From NCBI GenBank assembly GCA_963747595.1, contig CAVVFO010000002.1:124001-188000 (forward strand): a stretch of 64,000 bases of DNA. Direction: 5' to 3'. Positions 62,217-64,000 of the stretch are shown piece after piece. The position numbers and the translations under genes were made by a program. The notes below the pieces were generated by a model. It was not told the DNA's origin. It worked only from the letters and a program-made list of their open reading frames with translations, and ran no database searches. Origin of the DNA: Oleiagrimonas sp963747595 (lineage in GTDB: Bacteria; Pseudomonadota; Gammaproteobacteria; Xanthomonadales; Rhodanobacteraceae). Numbering within the stretch: position 1 is the stretch's first letter; each line of letters starts with the position of its first letter.

Positions 62217-64000
62217 ATGAGGAAGGTTGCTTTGATGACTCTGGCGTGCGCCGTGTCGTTTGCCGTGCTGGCAAGCGCACAGGCGGCACAGAAGAAAGCG
62301 CAAACCATGACGCACAAGGCTGCGCATCCTCCTCAGAACGAAAGTATTGCCCAGCTTTCGCGCTCCCCCAGTCAATGGGTGATGCCCGCCAAGAACTACG
62401 CGGGGACGCGTTTCAGCAAGCTGAGACAGATCAACGATCACGACGTCAAGCATCTGCAGCTGGCTTGGACATTTTCCACCGGTCTGGTCCATGGGCACGA
62501 GGCCGCTCCGCTGGTGGTCGGCGACACCATGTACATCGTGACGCCCTACCCGAACATCCTTTACGCGCTGGATCTCAAGCATCAGGGGGCGCTGAAGTGG
62601 AAATTCAACCCGCATCCGGACCGCTCGTCCATCGGCGAAGCCTGCTGCGACGTGATCAATCGTGGCGCCGCCTACAAGGACGGCACGATCTTCTACAACC
62701 TGCTGGATGATCACGTGGTCGCCGTGAATGCCAAGACCGGCAAGCTGGTGTGGAAAACCAAGGTAGGCAGCATCAACAAGGGCGAGACCATGACCATGGC
62801 GCCCCTGGTGGTGAAGAACCACGTGCTGGTCGGCGTCAGCGGCGGCGAGTTGGGAGTGCATGGATGGCTGAAGTCGCTGGACACCAAGAGCGGCAAGGTG
62901 CAGTGGACGGCCTACAGCACCGGTCCGGACAAGCAGGTGCGCATCGGCAAGGATTTCAAGGCGCCATATCCCTCGGAAAAAGGCAAGGACCTTGGCAAGA
63001 AGACCTGGCCGTCGAACTTTGCTTGGCAGCATGGCGGCGGGCCGGTCTGGGGCTGGATCACCTACGATCCCAAGGCCAATCTCATCTATTACGGCACAGG
63101 CAACCCCAGCCCGTGGAACGCGGCCCAGCGGCCCGGAGACGACAAGTGGACCTGTTCCGTGTTTGCCCGCGACCCCGACAACGGCATGGCCAAATGGGCC
63201 TACCAGTACAACCCGCACGACCACTTCGACTACGACGGCGTCAATGAGAGCGTGCTGTTGAACCTCAAAGTGGGCGGCCGGATGCAGAAGGTCATGGCCC
63301 ACGCCGACCGCAACGGCTACATGTACCTGATGAATCGCCTGACCGGGAAGGTGATCTACGCGAAGAAGTTCTTTCCCGACGCGAACACCATCGAGTACGT
63401 CAACCCGAAGACGGGACGGCCAAAATACAACGTGGCGAAAGAACCCCAGGTCGGCAAGACGGTAAACAACATCTGCCCGGCCTCCACTGGCGGCAAGGAC
63501 TGGCAGCCGATGGCGTATTCGCCCAAGACCGGGCTGATCTACATTCCCCACAACCATATCTGCCAGAGCGAGAAGAACGCCAAGGTCAGCTATATCGCGG
63601 GCACGCCGTTTCTGGGTGCCAAGGTGGCCATGAAGAAGGGACCGGGAGGCTACGGCGGCGCATTTACCGCCTGGGACCCGGTCAAGGGCAAGATCGTATG
63701 GTCCAAACACGAGCACTTCCCGGTATGGAGCGGTGCTCTGGTGACCGCGGGCAATGTGGCGTTCTACGGCACCATGAACCGCTGGTTCAAGGCGGTGGAC
63801 GCCAGGACCGGCAAGACGCTGTGGAAATTCCGGGTCGGCTCCGGCATCAATGGTCAGCCCATCACCTTCCGGGGCCCGGACGGGCGGCAGTACGTCGCCA
63901 TCCTTGCCGGCGTCGGCGGCTGGTCGGGAGCGGTGGTCTCCGCCAAGCTGGATACCAACGTTCCCTATGGGGCCCTGGGCTATGTGGGCGCTACCAAGGA
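62217..64000 (+). CDS. xoxF: XoxF-like lanthanide-type PQQ methanol dehydrogenase (3' end outside window)
   Basis: The visible 594 residues cover nearly all of an eight-bladed PQQ dehydrogenase with a signal peptide (LACAVSFAVLASAQAA). Adjacent Cys143-Cys144 in GEACCDVINRG form the vicinal disulfide near PQQ. The motif DYD at residues 338-340 (HFDYDGVNE) carries the extra Asp taken as diagnostic of lanthanide-dependent enzymes. Tryptophan-docking repeats such as AVNAKTGKLVWK and AVDARTGKTLWKF are clear. The opening WVMPAKNYAGTRFSKLRQIN matches XoxF. It oxidises methanol or another short alcohol in the periplasm. GGAGG lies at 62205-62209. The cytochrome partner xoxG is not in view. Confidence 0.9.
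   Translation, partial: MRKVALMTLACAVSFAVLASAQAAQKKAQTMTHKAAHPPQNESIAQLSRSPSQWVMPAKNYAGTRFSKLRQINDHDVKHLQLAWTFSTGLVHGHEAAPLVVGDTMYIVTPYPNILYALDLKHQGALKWKFNPHPDRSSIGEACCDVINRGAAYKDGTIFYNLLDDHVVAVNAKTGKLVWKTKVGSINKGETMTMAPLVVKNHVLVGVSGGELGVHGWLKSLDTKSGKVQWTAYSTGPDKQVRIGKDFKAPYPSEKGKDLGKKTWPSNFAWQHGGGPVWGWITYDPKANLIYYGTGNPSPWNAAQRPGDDKWTCSVFARDPDNGMAKWAYQYNPHDHFDYDGVNESVLLNLKVGGRMQKVMAHADRNGYMYLMNRLTGKVIYAKKFFPDANTIEYVNPKTGRPKYNVAKEPQVGKTVNNICPASTGGKDWQPMAYSPKTGLIYIPHNHICQSEKNAKVSYIAGTPFLGAKVAMKKGPGGYGGAFTAWDPVKGKIVWSKHEHFPVWSGALVTAGNVAFYGTMNRWFKAVDARTGKTLWKFRVGSGINGQPITFRGPDGRQYVAILAGVGGWSGAVVSAKLDTNVPYGALGYVGATK

Noticed and set aside
1..64000. CRISPR arrays, tRNA or rRNA genes
   Set aside because: I saw no regularly spaced repeats with unique spacers and no tRNA or rRNA signature sequences in the window.

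Overview
The window is high-GC proteobacterial DNA with two lower-GC patches, the clearest at about 16.4-18.1 kb. Hopanoid genes, PEP-CTERM secreted proteins, an IcmF-type mutase, REP-associated tyrosine transposases and a XoxF-like dehydrogenase suggest a free-living aerobic gammaproteobacterium, perhaps near Xanthomonadales. No rRNA or conserved marker is present, so the placement is tentative. The mevalonate pathway is unusual for such an organism.

Region 1 (1-8.6 kb) is a compact + strand operon that joins isoprenoid precursor supply to hopanoid synthesis: shc (5' end cut off), hpnG, hpnA, mvaD, mvaK2, a single gene fusing HMG-CoA reductase to mevalonate kinase, idi and hpnH, closed by a strong terminator. 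Most junctions overlap. HMG-CoA synthase and thiolase are not in view.

Region 2 (8.7-15.8 kb) holds a His-rich YxWxxGxW-repeat exported protein, a DUF3034 protein with an exported truncated haemoglobin, an M48 lipoprotein protease whose stop codon lies in a long inverted repeat, and icmF. Region 3 (15.8-19.8 kb) is an accessory island: a DUF2442 gene, a decayed HicB/HicA-like pair, a low-GC soluble plus four-TM membrane gene pair that resembles RexA/RexB in layout, and a tandem duplication of a RAYT transposase.

Region 4 (19.9-28.5 kb) has a cardiolipin synthase-like enzyme, an MFS carrier and a four-gene HlyD/ABC exporter. Region 5 (28.7-47.0 kb) is a secretome region: GH31 glycosidase, SGNH esterase, S10-like peptidase and five PEP-CTERM genes, interrupted by an intact IS3-family element and several relics. 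Each of the five PEP-CTERM genes has a sigma-54 promoter (TGGC-N8-TGC) and a newly noticed upstream element YGTCG-N7-TTACA, separated by 62-63 bp in every case. This looks like a sigma-54/NtrC-family regulon and is the most striking signal in the window.

Region 6 (45-64 kb) contains a RIO-type kinase, a persulfide dioxygenase-like/rhodanese fusion with DUF442 and DUF302 partners, a di-haem peroxidase, an IS3 relic, DUF421, two sulfotransferase-type genes, a frameshifted hemerythrin, a zinc alcohol dehydrogenase, MtfA, a frameshifted methyltransferase, a CorA transporter and an SDR relic. It ends with a HbpS-like protein and a XoxF-like lanthanide-type PQQ dehydrogenase cut by the window edge. 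Several genes differ from an open frame by one base, so sequencing error should be considered alongside real decay.
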